A DNA stretch of 64,000 nt from Bowdeniella nasicola (GCF_900107735.1 NZ_FNQV01000004.1:124001-188000), one strand, 5' to 3'; shown: positions 7,809-17,555, counted from the first letter of the stretch. Numbers and translations are program-made. The notes: generated from the sequence alone by a model not told the origin.

Positions 7809-9965
7809 CTACAGCTCGCAGGAGACGCAACCTTCTACTTCGGTGCCAACGAGCGCCTTTTGGCGCAGTCGGATGTAGTAGAGCGTCTTGATGCCCTTAC
7901 GCCACGCATAGATCTGCGCGCGATTGAGGTCGCGCGTGGAGACCGTGTCCTTGAAGAACAGTGTCAGCGACAGACCCTGGTCGACGTGCTGGGTGGCAGC
8001 CGCGTAGGTGTCGATGATCTTCTCGGGCCCGATTTCGTAGGCGTCCTGGTAGTACTCCAGGTTGTCGTTCGTCATGAACGGCGCCGGGTAATAGGTCCGG
8101 CCGATCTTGCCTTCCTTGCGGATTTCAACCTTCGCCACGATCGGGTGGATCGAGGACGTCGAGTTGTTGATGTAGGAGATCGAGCCCGTCGGCGGCACCG
8201 CCTGGAGGTTTTGGTTGTAGATGCCGTGCTCCATGACGGAGGCCTTCAGCTCGCGCCAATCCTCCTGCGTGGGGATGTGGACGCCCGCGTCGGCGAACAG
8301 CTGGCGCACGCGATCGGTTTCCGGCTCCCACACCTGATCGGTGTACTTGTCGAAGAACTCGCCGGAGGCGTAGGTCGAGTCCTTGAAGCCGCCGAAGGGA
8401 CGGCCGCGCTCGATCGCGAGCTTGTTGGATTCGGTGATGGCGTGGAACAGCACGGTGTAGAAGTAGATGTTCGTGAAGTCCAGGCCCTCGTCGGAGCCGT
8501 AGAAGATGTTCTCGCGCGCCAGGTAGCCGTGCAGGTTCATCTGGCCAAGTCCGATGGCGTGCGATTCGTCGTTGCCGCGCACGATGGAGGGCACCGAGTT
8601 GATCGTCGTCTGATCGGAGACGGCCGTCAGGGCGCGGATCGCGGTTCCAACGGTCTTGCCGAAGTCTGGCGAGTCCATCGCCATCGCGATGTTGAGCGAT
8701 CCCAGGTTGCAGGAGATGTCCTTGCCGATGTGGGAGTAGGTGAGGTCCTCGTTGTATTCGCTGGCTTCCGAGACCTGCAGGATCTCCGAGCACAGGTTGG
8801 ACATGATGACCTTGCCCTTGATCGGGTTGGAGCGGTTCACCGTGTCCTCGAACATGATGTACGGGTAACCGGATTCGAACTGGATCTCGGCGAGCGTCTG
8901 GAAGAAGCGGCGAGCGTTGATCTTCTTCTTGTGGATGCGCTTATCGTCGACCATCTCGTAGTACTTCTCCGACACGGAGATGTCGGAAAATGGCACGCCG
9001 TAGACGCGCTCGACGTCGTAGGGCGAGAAGAGGTACATGTCCTCGTTCTTGCGCGCGAGGTCGAAGGTGATGTCGGGGATGACGACGCCGAGCGAGAGCG
9101 TCTTGATCCGGATCTTCTCGTCGGCGTTCTCGCGCTTGGTGTCGAGGAAGCTCATGATGTCCGGGTGGTGCGCGTGCAGGTAGACGGCGCCGGCACCCTG
9201 GCGGGCTCCAAGCTGGTTGGCGTAGGAGAAGGAGTCTTCCAGCAGCTTCATCACGGGGATGACGCCCGAGGACTGGTTCTCAATCTTCTTGATCGGCGCA
9301 CCGTACTCGCGAAGGTTCGTCAGCAGCAGCGCGACGCCGCCGCCGCGCTTGGACAGCTGCAGGGCGGAGTTGATGCCGCGGGCGATCGACTCCATGTTGT
9401 CTTCGATGCGCAGCAGGAAGCAGGAGACGGCTTCGCCGCGCTGGGCCTTGCCCGAGTTCAGGAACGTCGGGGTTGCGGGCTGGAACCGGCCCGCAATGAT
9501 CTCGTCAACGAGCTGCAGCGCGAAGTCTTCGTCGCCGTCGGCCAGGGTGAGAGCCACCATGACGACGCGGTCTTCGAAGCGCTCCAGGTAGCGCTTTCCG
9601 TCGAAGGTTTTCAGCGTGTAGGAGGTGTAGTACTTGAAGGCGCCGAGGAAGGTGGGGAAGCGGAACTTCTTGGCGTAGGCGTAGTCGAAGATGCGCTGGA
9701 GGAATTCCTTGGAGTACTTCTCAAGGACGTGTCCCTCGTAGTAGCCCTCGTCGACCAGGTAGGTGAGCTTCTCGTCCAGGGAGTGGAAGAAGACGGTGTT
9801 CTGGTTGACGTGCTGCAGGAAGTACTGCCGCGCGGCCTGTCGGTCCGCATCAAACTGGATCTTGCCGTTTTCGTCGTAAAGATTCAGTTTGGCGTTCAGC
9901 GCATGATAGTCAAGATCTTCGCTGGCAAAGGACTCTAGGCCGGTATCAGTGAGCGTTTCTGCCAA
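7809..9965 (-). CDS. nrdE: class Ib ribonucleotide reductase, large (catalytic) subunit
   Basis: 718-residue NrdE, which reduces ribonucleoside diphosphates to deoxyribonucleotides with NrdF as radical partner. The protein shows the NrdE N-terminal [19 protein letters not shown] region, [11 protein letters not shown], the active-site Cys in AVSCFLL, NLCSEI with the paired Cys, and the C-terminal redox CVSCEL used by NrdH. The start is uncertain: I choose TTG at 9965 because GGAAG lies about 4 bases upstream and the length then matches NrdE proteins; an in-frame upstream start at 10049 would add non-homologous sequence. It overlaps the end of nrdI by 31 bases, so translation is probably coupled. 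nrdF is not here but at 58.5 kb. Confidence 0.95.
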   Translation of the reverse strand: MAETLTDTGLESFASEDLDYHALNAKLNLYDENGKIQFDADRQAARQYFLQHVNQNTVFFHSLDEKLTYLVDEGYYEGHVLEKYSKEFLQRIFDYAYAKKFRFPTFLGAFKYYTSYTLKTFDGKRYLERFEDRVVMVALTLADGDEDFALQLVDEIIAGRFQPATPTFLNSGKAQRGEAVSCFLLRIEDNMESIARGINSALQLSKRGGGVALLLTNLREYGAPIKKIENQSSGVIPVMKLLEDSFSYANQLGARQGAGAVYLHAHHPDIMSFLDTKRENADEKIRIKTLSLGVVIPDITFDLARKNEDMYLFSPYDVERVYGVPFSDISVSEKYYEMVDDKRIHKKKINARRFFQTLAEIQFESGYPYIMFEDTVNRSNPIKGKVIMSNLCSEILQVSEASEYNEDLTYSHIGKDISCNLGSLNIAMAMDSPDFGKTVGTAIRALTAVSDQTTINSVPSIVRGNDESHAIGLGQMNLHGYLARENIFYGSDEGLDFTNIYFYTVLFHAITESNKLAIERGRPFGGFKDSTYASGEFFDKYTDQVWEPETDRVRQLFADAGVHIPTQEDWRELKASVMEHGIYNQNLQAVPPTGSISYINNSTSSIHPIVAKVEIRKEGKIGRTYYPAPFMTNDNLEYYQDAYEIGPEKIIDTYAAATQHVDQGLSLTLFFKDTVSTRDLNRAQIYAWRKGIKTLYYIRLRQKALVGTEVEGCVSCEL

Positions 9966-10351
9966 AATTCTTCCAATCCTTCTTTGACCCGCGCGACGTC
10001 GTCGGCGGTGCCAAGCAGCTCGAAACGATAGAGGTAGGGCACCTTGCACTTGGCGGAGATAATGTCGCCGGCGATGCAGAAAGCGGTGCCAAAGTTAGAG
10101 TTGCCCGAGGCGATGACGCCGCGGATCAATGAGCGGTTGTGCTCGTCGTTGAGGAAGCGGATGACCTGCTTAGGAACCGCGCCCTTGTTATTGCCGCCCC
10201 CGTAGGTGGGGACGATCAGGACGTATTCCTCCTCGACGCGCAGCGGGGGGTCGTTCGGATACAGCGGAATCCGGGAGGCGGGAAGCCCGAGTCGCTTCAC
10301 AAATCGATCGGTGTATCCCGACACCGATGAGAAGTACACGATATGGGCCAT
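9935..10351 (-). CDS. nrdI: NrdI flavodoxin-like protein
   Basis: 138-residue flavoprotein that supplies superoxide or peroxide for assembling the dimanganese-tyrosyl radical of NrdF. It shows the N-terminal FMN-binding [10 protein letters not shown] loop, the VPTYGGG segment and the [11 protein letters not shown] motif typical of NrdI. It lies between nrdH and nrdE in the usual class Ib order and its 3' end overlaps nrdE. No strong Shine-Dalgarno is visible before the ATG at 10351. Confidence 0.95.
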   Translation of the reverse strand: MAHIVYFSSVSGYTDRFVKRLGLPASRIPLYPNDPPLRVEEEYVLIVPTYGGGNNKGAVPKQVIRFLNDEHNRSLIRGVIASGNSNFGTAFCIAGDIISAKCKVPYLYRFELLGTADDVARVKEGLEEFWQKRSLIPA

Positions 10352-10421
10352 GCCGTCCTCCCGGATTCATGATCCTGCGGGGTTTTTCCGGTGCATGCAG
10401 GGGCGCACCGAACCGTCGGGA

Positions 10422-10673
10422 CTAGGCAGTTACGGTCTGCTCGACGCTCTGACGGGCGAGCGCCTTGATGCGGTCGGGACGGAACCCGGACCAGTGGTCG
10501 CCGTCAGCGAAGACGACGGGAGCCTGAACGTAGCCAAGTGCCTTCACGTTGGCGAGGGCCTCGGCGTCTTCGGTGATGTCGACGACGGTGTACTCCAAGC
10601 CGTTCTTCTTCAGCGCACGGTAAGTGGCATCGCACTGCACGCAGTTCGGCTTGCTGAACACGGTAATGCTCAT
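10422..10673 (-). CDS. nrdH: NrdH glutaredoxin-like electron donor
   Basis: 83-residue NrdH redoxin that reduces the class Ib ribonucleotide reductase large subunit. The redox motif CVQC occupies residues 11-14, and the WSGFRPDRI segment characteristic of NrdH (rather than glutaredoxin) is near the C-terminus. AAGGAG lies about 9 bases upstream of the ATG at 10673. It is the first gene of nrdHIE and follows the tandem NrdR boxes. Confidence 0.95.
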   Translation of the reverse strand: MSITVFSKPNCVQCDATYRALKKNGLEYTVVDITEDAEALANVKALGYVQAPVVFADGDHWSGFRPDRIKALARQSVEQTVTA

Positions 10674-10779
10674 GGGAGCACACTCCTTTTTGCTTCGTAA
10701 TGACGGTCCGGCGAGCGGTTTTCCCCGGATGTTACATCCGTGTGGTTCGATTCATCTCGGACCCCGTCGCTGACTTCCG

Positions 10780-10795
10780 TCACTATACCTTGTGA
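10780..10795. promoter_or_regulatory. NrdR box 1
   Basis: tcactataccttgtga matches the NrdR consensus (acaCwAtATaTwGtgt) at the conserved C, A, A, T and G positions. It lies 107 bases upstream of nrdH and is paired with box 2, 16 bases away. Confidence 0.75.
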
Positions 10796-10811
10796 TCGAT
10801 CGAATGCGCGA

Positions 10812-10827
10812 CCACTAGATGTAGTGG
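10812..10827. promoter_or_regulatory. NrdR box 2
   Basis: ccactagatgtagtgg, a perfectly symmetrical outer stem, matches the NrdR box core CTANATNTAG. Centre-to-centre distance from box 1 is 32 bp, about three helical turns, as in known tandem NrdR sites. Confidence 0.8.
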
Positions 10828-11139
10828 TCTCATTATTCCAGCGTGAATATTTATCCAAGTTTATTCACCACCTCCTGTGGACGGCCGCGGCTCGAATGTG
10901 GATGGGAATGGCGGTTGCGATTGCCCGTGTGCTGAAGCCTGCCATCAACCTCGGACACGAGCGGCCCAGGGGCCGCGTCGTTTGTACGAATCGGCACCTG
11001 GTGGACCATGTCCGCCGCGTCGCCGCGAAAGCCCACACTGCCATGTGCACGCTGGGGATGAGGATCCATCCACAGGCTGTGGAGGCTGTGGATAGGTGAG
11101 CTGGGAGGGGTGGATGGTGAAAACCAGATCGCAAAAATT
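10828..11139. other. non-coding region upstream of nrdHIE with DnaA-box-like sequences
   Basis: No convincing gene. The region holds several near matches to the DnaA box TTATCCACA: ttatccaag (10851), ttattcacc (10861), tgtggatgg (10898), ccatccaca (11066) and tgtggatag (11087, 8 of 9). They may be regulatory or chance. Confidence 0.35.
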
Positions 11140-11173
11140 ACCGGCCCGCTCGGCGTGTCGCGAGCGGGCCGGT
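11140..11173 (-). terminator. rho-independent terminator of the lipoprotein operon
   Basis: A 13-bp perfect inverted repeat (11140-11152 with 11161-11173) with an 8-base loop follows the last lipoprotein gene. On the minus strand it is followed by TAATTTTTG, a T-rich tail. Confidence 0.85.
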
Positions 11174-11187
11174 GAGGAACGGACTTC

Positions 11188-11946
11188 TTAGAGTCGGGTG
11201 GCGATCGTCGAGGTGAGTTCTTCCAGGTCCGCGATGTCCGTGTCCTCGGTAGTGGTCAAGACCGTCGTGACGAGGGTGGAGCCGACCTTCGCGAGCATCG
11301 TGTACACGTGCACGGTGCCCTTGGGCAGTTCCTGGGTGACGTGCTGCCCAAGGGAGGAGTCCGCAGCGATCGAGGTGGGGATCAGGGAGACCGCGGATGT
11401 GATGGATTGGCCGTGGGCGCTCACGGTGAACTGCGGGCACTTCGTGATCACGTCGGTGACGTTGCCGAAATCGATGCCGTCGGCGCCGCCGGGCGAGACC
11501 TGGGCAACGACCTGTGCCCCATCGACCTCGCCGGCGGCCAGGCTCAGATCGCTTGTGTGGGCGATGAGCTTTTCGTTCAGCTCCGTATTCAGCTTGCCGC
11601 AGACCTCCGGCTCGAAGGTCGCGCCTTCGGTCCGCAGGGCCGAGCGGAGGGACTCGACGTAGGCATCGACCTGGACCGGTGGCAGGGCGGTAAGGGGCTC
11701 ACCGCGGTAGGTGAGATCGGCCAGGGCCTTGGCTGTGTCGGGCGAGCCCTGCGTGGGCGCTGCCGAGGTGGTGGCCGACTCAGTCGGTGCCGGGGTCGCT
11801 GTGGTGGCTTCCTGCGACGTCGTCGCCGATGCGTCCGGGGAGGGCTTCGTGGTCTCGGCTTGGCTGCAGCCGGTGATCGCCAGTGCGGCAGCCGCTAGCG
11901 CGGCCAGAGTTCGGTTGCGGGCGCTGGTGCTAAGCGTGCGGGACAT
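11188..11946 (-). CDS. secreted lipoprotein, array member 1
   Basis: 252 residues. Signal peptide with lipobox LAITGC (Cys near 27), then a Ser/Thr/Ala/Pro-rich linker to about residue 72, then a globular domain beginning LADLTYRGEPL. Two Cys (in PEVCGKL and KCPQF) are spaced about 66 residues apart and are conserved in position in the three neighbouring paralogs, suggesting a disulfide. The protein ends in ATRL. AGGAG lies 5 bases before the ATG. It is the last gene of the array, before a terminator. The fold resembles lipid-anchored sensor or PknH-like extracellular domains only in outline; the function is unknown. Confidence 0.75.
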   Translation of the reverse strand: MSRTLSTSARNRTLAALAAAALAITGCSQAETTKPSPDASATTSQEATTATPAPTESATTSAAPTQGSPDTAKALADLTYRGEPLTALPPVQVDAYVESLRSALRTEGATFEPEVCGKLNTELNEKLIAHTSDLSLAAGEVDGAQVVAQVSPGGADGIDFGNVTDVITKCPQFTVSAHGQSITSAVSLIPTSIAADSSLGQHVTQELPKGTVHVYTMLAKVGSTLVTTVLTTTEDTDIADLEELTSTIATRL

Positions 11947-11961
11947 GTAGCTCCTACCGGG

Positions 11962-12717
11962 TTAGAGTCGCTCGACGATCGTGTTGATGAGCGATTCCAG
12001 CTCCCTGGCCGTCGCCTCATCCACCTGGGCCGAATCGGCCAGTTGGACCATAACGATGTAGTCGCCCTTCGTCGCGAAGAGCTGGTGCAAGAAGACCTCC
12101 TGGTCGCCCTGCTTGATGCGCTGCACCTGGCCGTAGTGGTCATCAGCGGGCGTGTCGAATCCCCCGCTGTGGACCTCGATCTCCTCATTACCGATCTTCC
12201 AGGTCATATCGTCGCAGTCGTCCTTGAACCGTGCGGAGATCTCGCTGGACCAGGATTCCTTAGCGGAATCGGTGATGACGACGGCGAGATTGTCCTCCTT
12301 CAGCTGGGCACTTGCGATCTGCCAGGAGGAGGTATCGCGGCCGGCGGCTTCGGTGAGGCGCTCGTTGACGAGTGCTTGGCAGGATTGGGGCTCGACCGTC
12401 ACCTGGGTGGCGGCACCGTTGGAGCCGGAAAAGATCGCGGCGGACTCTTCCTTGCTCGCTACGCTCAGTTCTTTGCCTTTGAACGTCAGGCCGGTGAGGG
12501 CCGCTTCCGGAGCGCTATCGCCGCTGGGCGATGCGGAGGTCTCGGCGGTCTCGCTCGGGGTAGCGTCCGCGGGCGTCGCCGCCGCCGAGGTGGTTGGCTC
12601 TGCGGACTTCTCCGGGGTGGAGTCCGAGGAACAGGCGGCAAGGACGAGGGATCCCACCGCGACGGTCGCTAGCAGGGCGGTACGAAGGCCGGAGCGGCCG
12701 GTGAATTGAGTGCGCAT
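11962..12717 (-). CDS. secreted lipoprotein, array member 2
   Basis: 251 residues. Lipobox VLAACSS (Cys near 29), low-complexity Thr/Ala/Ser/Pro linker, domain beginning LTGLTFKGKEL. Cys in PQSCQAL and DDCDDM form the conserved pair. A beta-strand-like FATKGDYIVMVQ segment near the C-terminus is shared with member 3, and the chain ends VERL. The start overlaps the stop of member 3 by one base (TAATG), so translation is coupled and no Shine-Dalgarno is needed. Surface-exposed, function unknown. Confidence 0.75.
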   Translation of the reverse strand: MRTQFTGRSGLRTALLATVAVGSLVLAACSSDSTPEKSAEPTTSAAATPADATPSETAETSASPSGDSAPEAALTGLTFKGKELSVASKEESAAIFSGSNGAATQVTVEPQSCQALVNERLTEAAGRDTSSWQIASAQLKEDNLAVVITDSAKESWSSEISARFKDDCDDMTWKIGNEEIEVHSGGFDTPADDHYGQVQRIKQGDQEVFLHQLFATKGDYIVMVQLADSAQVDEATARELESLINTIVERL

Positions 12718-13463
12718 TACGGGATCCGTTCAGTCATGGTTTGCAAAAGTTCGGTGAGGGCGGCGACGTTGGGCGATGAGGCCTGCATGCCCGACTGCAC
12801 CATGAGGATGTAATCCCCCTTGGTCGCATACAGGGTGTACTGGGGCGGGTTTTCGCCATTGACCATGGAGTAGCCGAAGGCGTCGTCGGCGCCGCTGATC
12901 GGGGTCTCGACTTTTTCGACGGTGATGGTGGCGGGAGCGCCGGCCACGGTGAGGTCCACCGAGGGGCAGATGGCCGGGAACTCGCGGGCGATGTCGACGT
13001 TGCGGCGCTGGACCGCGAAATCTTGTGACGCCGACACCGAGATGCCGCTCGCGTTGGCGGCCATCGCGATGTCGACATTCTTGTAATCGGCGGTATTGCC
13101 GGTTTGCGGCACGAACGCGTGCTCACATTCGGGCGGCTTGACCGTCAGGTCGAGCTGGTTGACCTGTTCCGCAGCGCTGATGAGGATATCGGTCAGCGGC
13201 GCCCCGTGCATGACCTCCAGCGGAGTGCCGTCGTAGGAAAGATCTCTCACGATCGGCACCGTCGTATTGTTCGGGTCGACGTCGGCGGGCGCACTTGGGG
13301 CTGAGCTGGTCTCGGCCTCTGGGCTGGCCTCTGGCGAGGGTGCAGCGCTCGAAGGCGCGCTCGTCGTCGCTTCCGGAGTCGTCGACTGCGAAGTGCAGGC
13401 GGCGATCGAAAGTGTCATTGCTCCAGCAGCGATGACGGCTGCAAGGCTCCGGCGCAAGGTCAT
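12717..13463 (-). CDS. secreted lipoprotein, array member 3
   Basis: 248 residues. Lipobox SIAACTS (Cys near 23), Ala/Ser/Pro/Glu-rich linker to about residue 65, domain beginning VRDLSYDGTPLEV. Conserved Cys pair in PPECEHA and AICPSV; YATKGDYILMVQ near the C-terminus. AAGGA lies 8 bases before the ATG at 13463. It follows the broken member 4 after a gap that contains an inverted repeat, so it may start its own transcript. The function is unknown. Confidence 0.75.
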   Translation of the reverse strand: MTLRRSLAAVIAAGAMTLSIAACTSQSTTPEATTSAPSSAAPSPEASPEAETSSAPSAPADVDPNNTTVPIVRDLSYDGTPLEVMHGAPLTDILISAAEQVNQLDLTVKPPECEHAFVPQTGNTADYKNVDIAMAANASGISVSASQDFAVQRRNVDIAREFPAICPSVDLTVAGAPATITVEKVETPISGADDAFGYSMVNGENPPQYTLYATKGDYILMVQSGMQASSPNVAALTELLQTMTERIP

Positions 13464-13536
13464 CGGGCACGTCCTTATCTATTGGGTGCGCTCATCGAGT
13501 TCTAGTTGATCACGACGATGAGCGCTGTCACCAGGA

Positions 13537-13575
13537 CCGCCCCGGCGCGGCACCATGATGGGCGAGCCGGGGCGG
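13537..13575 (-). terminator. possible terminator between lipoprotein members 4 and 3
   Basis: A 10-bp inverted repeat (13537-13546 with 13566-13575) lies 18 bases after the member 4 stop on the minus strand. There is no clear T-run, so attenuation is as likely as termination. Confidence 0.4.
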
Positions 13576-13593
13576 ACATCGGACCGTACTTCC

Positions 13594-14345
13594 TTAGAGA
13601 CGATCCAGCACAGTCGTGAGGAGCCCATTGGCCTTATCAATGGTTTCGGCCGTCGGGTCGGTGAGGTTCACGGCGACGACGACGCCCGACTTCTTGGCGG
13701 TTGCCGTATAGGTGCCGGACTTCGTGTCGCCCATCGTGACATCCTGCTGATACGCGATAGCTTCGCGCGCCGGAACACTCAGCGGCTGTTCCGCCATCGT
13801 CATTTCGATAGTTCCGAACTCACTCTCCATCGACGACGTCTTGCAGGCATTGAGCATCTCCTTAGAGAGCGCAATGTCGAAGTTAGCGACCTGCTCCTTG
13901 ATCACCTGAACCGTGACGCTCGGCTGTTCCGGGACGGCCATTGCAAAATCGTCGGCCGTAACCTTGTCTAGGTCGAAGACGGTGGATGGGCCCTTGGACA
14001 CGACTGCGTTGCACGCCTCAGGCTTAATGTTCTGAGCGCCCTGTCCCGTAGCGAAGTCGCCGAACTGCTTGATCATGTCGATGGACTTCTGCGGATCTTC
14101 CACCTTCAGGGGTGCGCCGTCGTAGGTCAGGCCCTCGAGGACAGATCGCTAGGCGGTTCGCCCTCGGCCTCTTCGGTGGGCGACGCGTCGTCGGTGGGCG
14201 TGGCGTCATCGGTGGACTGCCCGCCATCTGCTTCCGTCGTGACGGACGGGCTCGTGGTCGTGGCGCCGTCGTTGGACGAGCAGCCCGCCAAAATCAGCGC
14301 GGCGAGCGTGGCGGTAGCCCCCAGGGCTCGAATCGTGCGAGACAT
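13594..14345 (-). pseudogene. secreted lipoprotein, array member 4, frameshifted
   Basis: The 5' part (from ATG 14345, AAGGAG 5 bases upstream) encodes a signal peptide with lipobox LILAGCSS and an acidic Thr/Glu/Asp linker, then runs to a stop at 14127 in the wrong frame. The conserved domain start LEGLTYDGAPLKV and the rest (Cys in PEACNAV and LNACKTS, C-terminal VLDRL) lie in another frame down to 13594. A net one-base change near 14135-14148 would restore a lipoprotein like its three neighbours. It is either a true frameshift or a sequencing error. Confidence 0.75.
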
Positions 14346-14464
14346 GTGACTCCTTGAGTTCTCATCGGAGCCCCCGGTAAGCCCCTCCCACGGGGTAGTC
14401 GACCAGAATCTGGCGGCCCGCGCTACCAGAATCTTGCGACGTGAAACTTTCGGGCGGCCTCGTC

Positions 14465-16171
14465 CTAGCACTCCACGACGTTCACGGCGAGCCCGCCGCG
14501 GGAGGTTTCCTTGTACTTGCTCAGCATGTCTTCGCCGGTTTGCCGCATCGTTTCGATGACGACGTCAAGGCTCACGGTGTGCCGGCCATCGCCCCACAGC
14601 GCCATGCGCGCGGCGTTGATTGCCTTCATTGCGCCGATGGCGTTGCGTTCGATGCACGGGATCTGGACGAGGCCGCCGACGGGATCGCAGGTGAGCCCGA
14701 GGTTGTGCTCCATCGCGATCTCGGCAGCGTTTTCCACCTGCAGGGGGGTGCCGCCCATCGCTTCGCACAGTCCGCCGGCCGCCATCGCGGAGGCCGAGCC
14801 GACCTCACCTTGGCAGCCGACCTCTGCGCCCGCGATCGACGCGTTCGTCTTGATGAGCGACCCGACGGCCGTGGCGGCCAGCAGGAAGCGACGCACCCCC
14901 TCGCTGTCCGAATCGGGCACGAACTGCAGGTAGTACTTGATGACCGCGGGCACGATCCCCGCGGCGCCGTTCGTCGGGGCCGTCACGACGCGGTGGCCCG
15001 CGGCGTTCTCCTCGTTGACCGCGAGGGCGTACAGGTTGACCCAGTCGACGGCACGCAGCGGGTCCTCATAATCGCCGATCGGCCCGCGCTGCTCGCCTGC
15101 GGACAGCTCCGCAAACAGCTTCGCGGCGCGGCGCGGCACGTTCAGCCCGCCCGGCAAGATGCCATCGGTGCGGCAGCCCGCGTCGATGCACTCGCTCATG
15201 GCGTCCCAGATCTGATCGAGATGCTTGTCGACGTCGATGCGCGCGCGGGCGGCTTCTTCATTGGCGCGCACGACGTCGGAGATCCGCAGCCCGGACGCCT
15301 CACAGTGATCGAGGAGCTGCTGCGCGGAGGAGAACGGATAGGGCGCGGGCTCGGCCGAATCATGATCCTCGCCGCGGACACTCGACAACGAGTGCACGCG
15401 CGTGACGTCCTCGGCGCGTTCCTCCTCGGACAGCTCGTCGTCGGGACTTTGTTCGACGACGAAGCCGCCGCCGACGGAGTAATACGTGCGCTCAAGCGCG
15501 ACGCCCTGCTCGTCGTGCAGCCGGAACGTCACGCCATTGACGTGGTAATCGAGGACCGTGTCCGGCACGAGCGCGACGTCCTTATCAAACGCGAACGGCA
15601 CGTCTACGGAGCCGGCGACGCTCAGCGTGCCGCTCTGCTCGATCCGATCGACGAGGTTCGTCACGACATCCATCGGGACGCTGTCGGGCAGGAACCCGGC
15701 AAGCCCCCACACAACGGCCCGGTCCGTCGCGTGCCCGCGGCCAGTCGCGCCAAGGGAGCCATACAGGTCGACGGTGACGCGCTGCGGGCTGACCCCTGAG
15801 CGCACCGCCGCCACGATTTCGCTCGCGAACGCGTGCCCGGCCTTCATCGGCCCGACGGTGTGCGAGGAGGACGGCCCGAGCCCGATCTTGAATAGATCCG
15901 CGACGGATAGCGGGCGCGGCGCCTCGGCCGCGGGCGTCGCCCCGGCGTACAGCGTGTCAGGCCCGCGCCGGCCCGTCGCCCGCGCCCGGCCCGGCATGAC
16001 CGAACGTTCCACGGGAGTGATGGCCAACTGGCGTCGCGACGAATGCGGCCGCGTCAAGTGATATTCGACGTGGGCTCCCGGCTTCGTGGCTGTCGGCGGC
16101 TCGGGCAGCGTCGGCGCCCCGCCATCTCCCGCGTTATCAGCCGTCGTTTCGCGCATCTCGCCTTCTTCCAT
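14465..16171 (-). CDS. sdaA: L-serine ammonia-lyase (iron-sulfur dependent, single chain)
   Basis: 568-residue serine dehydratase that converts L-serine to pyruvate and ammonia. After an unusual ~85-residue N-terminal extension, the beta domain begins [20 protein letters not shown]. The alpha domain carries the Cys ligands of the 4Fe-4S cluster in GCQGEVG and in LTCDPVGG...IPCIERN. Homologues usually start near the LSVADL segment, so the extension is real only if the ATG at 16171 is used; GGAGG lies about 6 bases upstream of it, which supports it. A truncated serine transporter lies 33 kb away. It is divergent from luxS. Confidence 0.92.
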   Translation of the reverse strand: MEEGEMRETTADNAGDGGAPTLPEPPTATKPGAHVEYHLTRPHSSRRQLAITPVERSVMPGRARATGRRGPDTLYAGATPAAEAPRPLSVADLFKIGLGPSSSHTVGPMKAGHAFASEIVAAVRSGVSPQRVTVDLYGSLGATGRGHATDRAVVWGLAGFLPDSVPMDVVTNLVDRIEQSGTLSVAGSVDVPFAFDKDVALVPDTVLDYHVNGVTFRLHDEQGVALERTYYSVGGGFVVEQSPDDELSEEERAEDVTRVHSLSSVRGEDHDSAEPAPYPFSSAQQLLDHCEASGLRISDVVRANEEAARARIDVDKHLDQIWDAMSECIDAGCRTDGILPGGLNVPRRAAKLFAELSAGEQRGPIGDYEDPLRAVDWVNLYALAVNEENAAGHRVVTAPTNGAAGIVPAVIKYYLQFVPDSDSEGVRRFLLAATAVGSLIKTNASIAGAEVGCQGEVGSASAMAAGGLCEAMGGTPLQVENAAEIAMEHNLGLTCDPVGGLVQIPCIERNAIGAMKAINAARMALWGDGRHTVSLDVVIETMRQTGEDMLSKYKETSRGGLAVNVVEC

Positions 16172-16257
16172 GCCTAACCTCCTCGTCGGGCCCGCGCGCG
16201 TCGCTTGCCAGAGGTATGGTGTCACGTTTCGGGCGATTTTCCTACCCACCGCCGGGC

Positions 16258-16263
16258 TACCAT
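16258..16263 (+). promoter_or_regulatory. -10 hexamer TACCAT of luxS
   Basis: TACCAT lies 6 bases before the luxS ATG at 16270. No Shine-Dalgarno is present, so a leaderless mRNA is likely. Confidence 0.5.
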
Positions 16264-16269
16264 GGGGCC

Positions 16270-16737
16270 ATGACTACCCCCAAGATGAACGTCGAATCCT
16301 TCAACCTCGACCACACGAAGGTTGCCGCGCCCTACGTGCGTGTCGCAGATCGCAAAGTTCTGCCCGCCGGCGACGTCCTCGTGAAATACGACGTGCGTTT
16401 CACCCAGCCCAACCGCGCGCATCTTGAGATGCCGACGATCCACTCCCTAGAGCACACGTTCGCGGAAAAGGTGCGCAATCACGCCGATTACGTCATCGAC
16501 TTCTCCCCCATGGGCTGCCAGACGGGCTTCTACCTCCTCGTGAGCGGCGACCACGAAGATCAGGAAATCTTCGACCTCATCGCCGCGGGCCTGAGCGATG
16601 TGCTAGCCGCCGACGAAGTCCCCGCCGCTAACGAAGTCCAGTGCGGCTGGGGCGCCTCCCACGATCTTGCCGGTGCTAAGGCCGCCGCCAAGGCGATGCT
16701 CGAGAGCCGCGACGTCTGGCACGAGGTCATGGCCTAA
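16270..16737 (+). CDS. luxS: S-ribosylhomocysteine lyase
   Basis: 155-residue LuxS, which splits S-ribosylhomocysteine into homocysteine and DPD, the precursor of autoinducer-2. The metal-binding HSLEH motif (His58, Glu61, His62), catalytic Cys83 in MGCQTGF and the third metal ligand Cys125 in QCGWG are all present. The N-terminal VESFNLDHT and the full length are typical. The upstream enzyme MTA/SAH nucleosidase is encoded 0.8 kb downstream with its own promoter, so the window holds a complete SAH detoxification/AI-2 route. Confidence 0.96.
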   Translation: MTTPKMNVESFNLDHTKVAAPYVRVADRKVLPAGDVLVKYDVRFTQPNRAHLEMPTIHSLEHTFAEKVRNHADYVIDFSPMGCQTGFYLLVSGDHEDQEIFDLIAAGLSDVLAADEVPAANEVQCGWGASHDLAGAKAAAKAMLESRDVWHEVMA

Positions 16738-16749
16738 AAAGCCCTACTA

Positions 16750-17313
16750 TCAACCCGCGGTGGCCGTAGCCTCAGCGACGGTAGGACTCAACTGCTCGTC
16801 AATCCTCCGGCCCATCAGTGCCAGTGACACGACCAGCGGTAGCAACCCCGAACCGATGACGAGGGTACCTATCCCCAAACGCAACGGACTCGTCGCATAG
16901 TTGAGTGCGTTCGCCTCGAAGTCAGCTCGCCATTTCTCTATCGCCCTCGACGACATCTGCGCAGAGTTGGCCGCTGCGATAACGGCTTTTTCTGTGTCGG
17001 ACGCTGCGTTCTGTATGCCTGTATAGGCGTCTCCGCCGTAGCTAGTGCGAGAGCTGTTAGACATGAGTTCCGCATACGCTGGAGGCATCGTTGGCAGCGC
17101 CGCATCTTTCGGGAGCATGATCGACAGCCCAATTGCCAGGCAGACAAGTAACCACACGGCCGAAAGTGATATCGCCGCCTTCGATGCTCTCGAACTCGAA
17201 GCAAATGCCGCCTTCGCCCCGCGAGGGGTATTGGCAATCGTCTCATTATTGGATTCCGGCGTTGAGGCGACCGGATACGGATGTGAATGTTCTTCTGGGA
17301 GTTGGGTGGACAT
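16750..17313 (-). CDS. hypothetical membrane protein with two transmembrane segments
   Basis: 187 residues. A Pro/Ser/Asn-rich cytoplasmic N-terminus (about 1-45) precedes a first transmembrane segment (LSAVWLLVCLAIGLSIML). An extracytoplasmic loop of ~85 residues, rich in Ala/Ser/Asn and probably helical, follows, then a second segment (LRLGIGTLVIGSGLLPLVV). I recognise no family. AAGGGA lies 6 bases before the ATG at 17313. It is convergent with luxS, 12 bases from its stop. Its base composition is somewhat less GC-rich than the neighbours. Confidence 0.7.
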   Translation of the reverse strand: MSTQLPEEHSHPYPVASTPESNNETIANTPRGAKAAFASSSRASKAAISLSAVWLLVCLAIGLSIMLPKDAALPTMPPAYAELMSNSSRTSYGGDAYTGIQNAASDTEKAVIAAANSAQMSSRAIEKWRADFEANALNYATSPLRLGIGTLVIGSGLLPLVVSLALMGRRIDEQLSPTVAEATATAG

Positions 17314-17543
17314 GTGTTCCCTTGCTCTCGCAGCACCGCGGATTGACTCCATGACAGTGGGGACGAGCGATCGACTGGTTCGGATATTTTGTGACACCTG
17401 CACGTCCGATGTGCAGGAAGCTTTACATTGAGACACTAGGCACGAACGATGACATTGAGCCGACGAACAAGTGTTCGCAGGCTATTCCGTAACGTAACGA
17501 CGTCAGCTGATATAGAGGCGTCTTTTCTAAAGGTCTCCAGAAC

Positions 17544-17549
17544 TAGAGT
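17544..17549 (+). promoter_or_regulatory. -10 hexamer TAGAGT of mtnN
   Basis: TAGAGT is followed by 6 bases and the ATG at 17556, the window's recurring leaderless arrangement. Confidence 0.5.
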
Positions 17550-17555
17550 GGGAAC

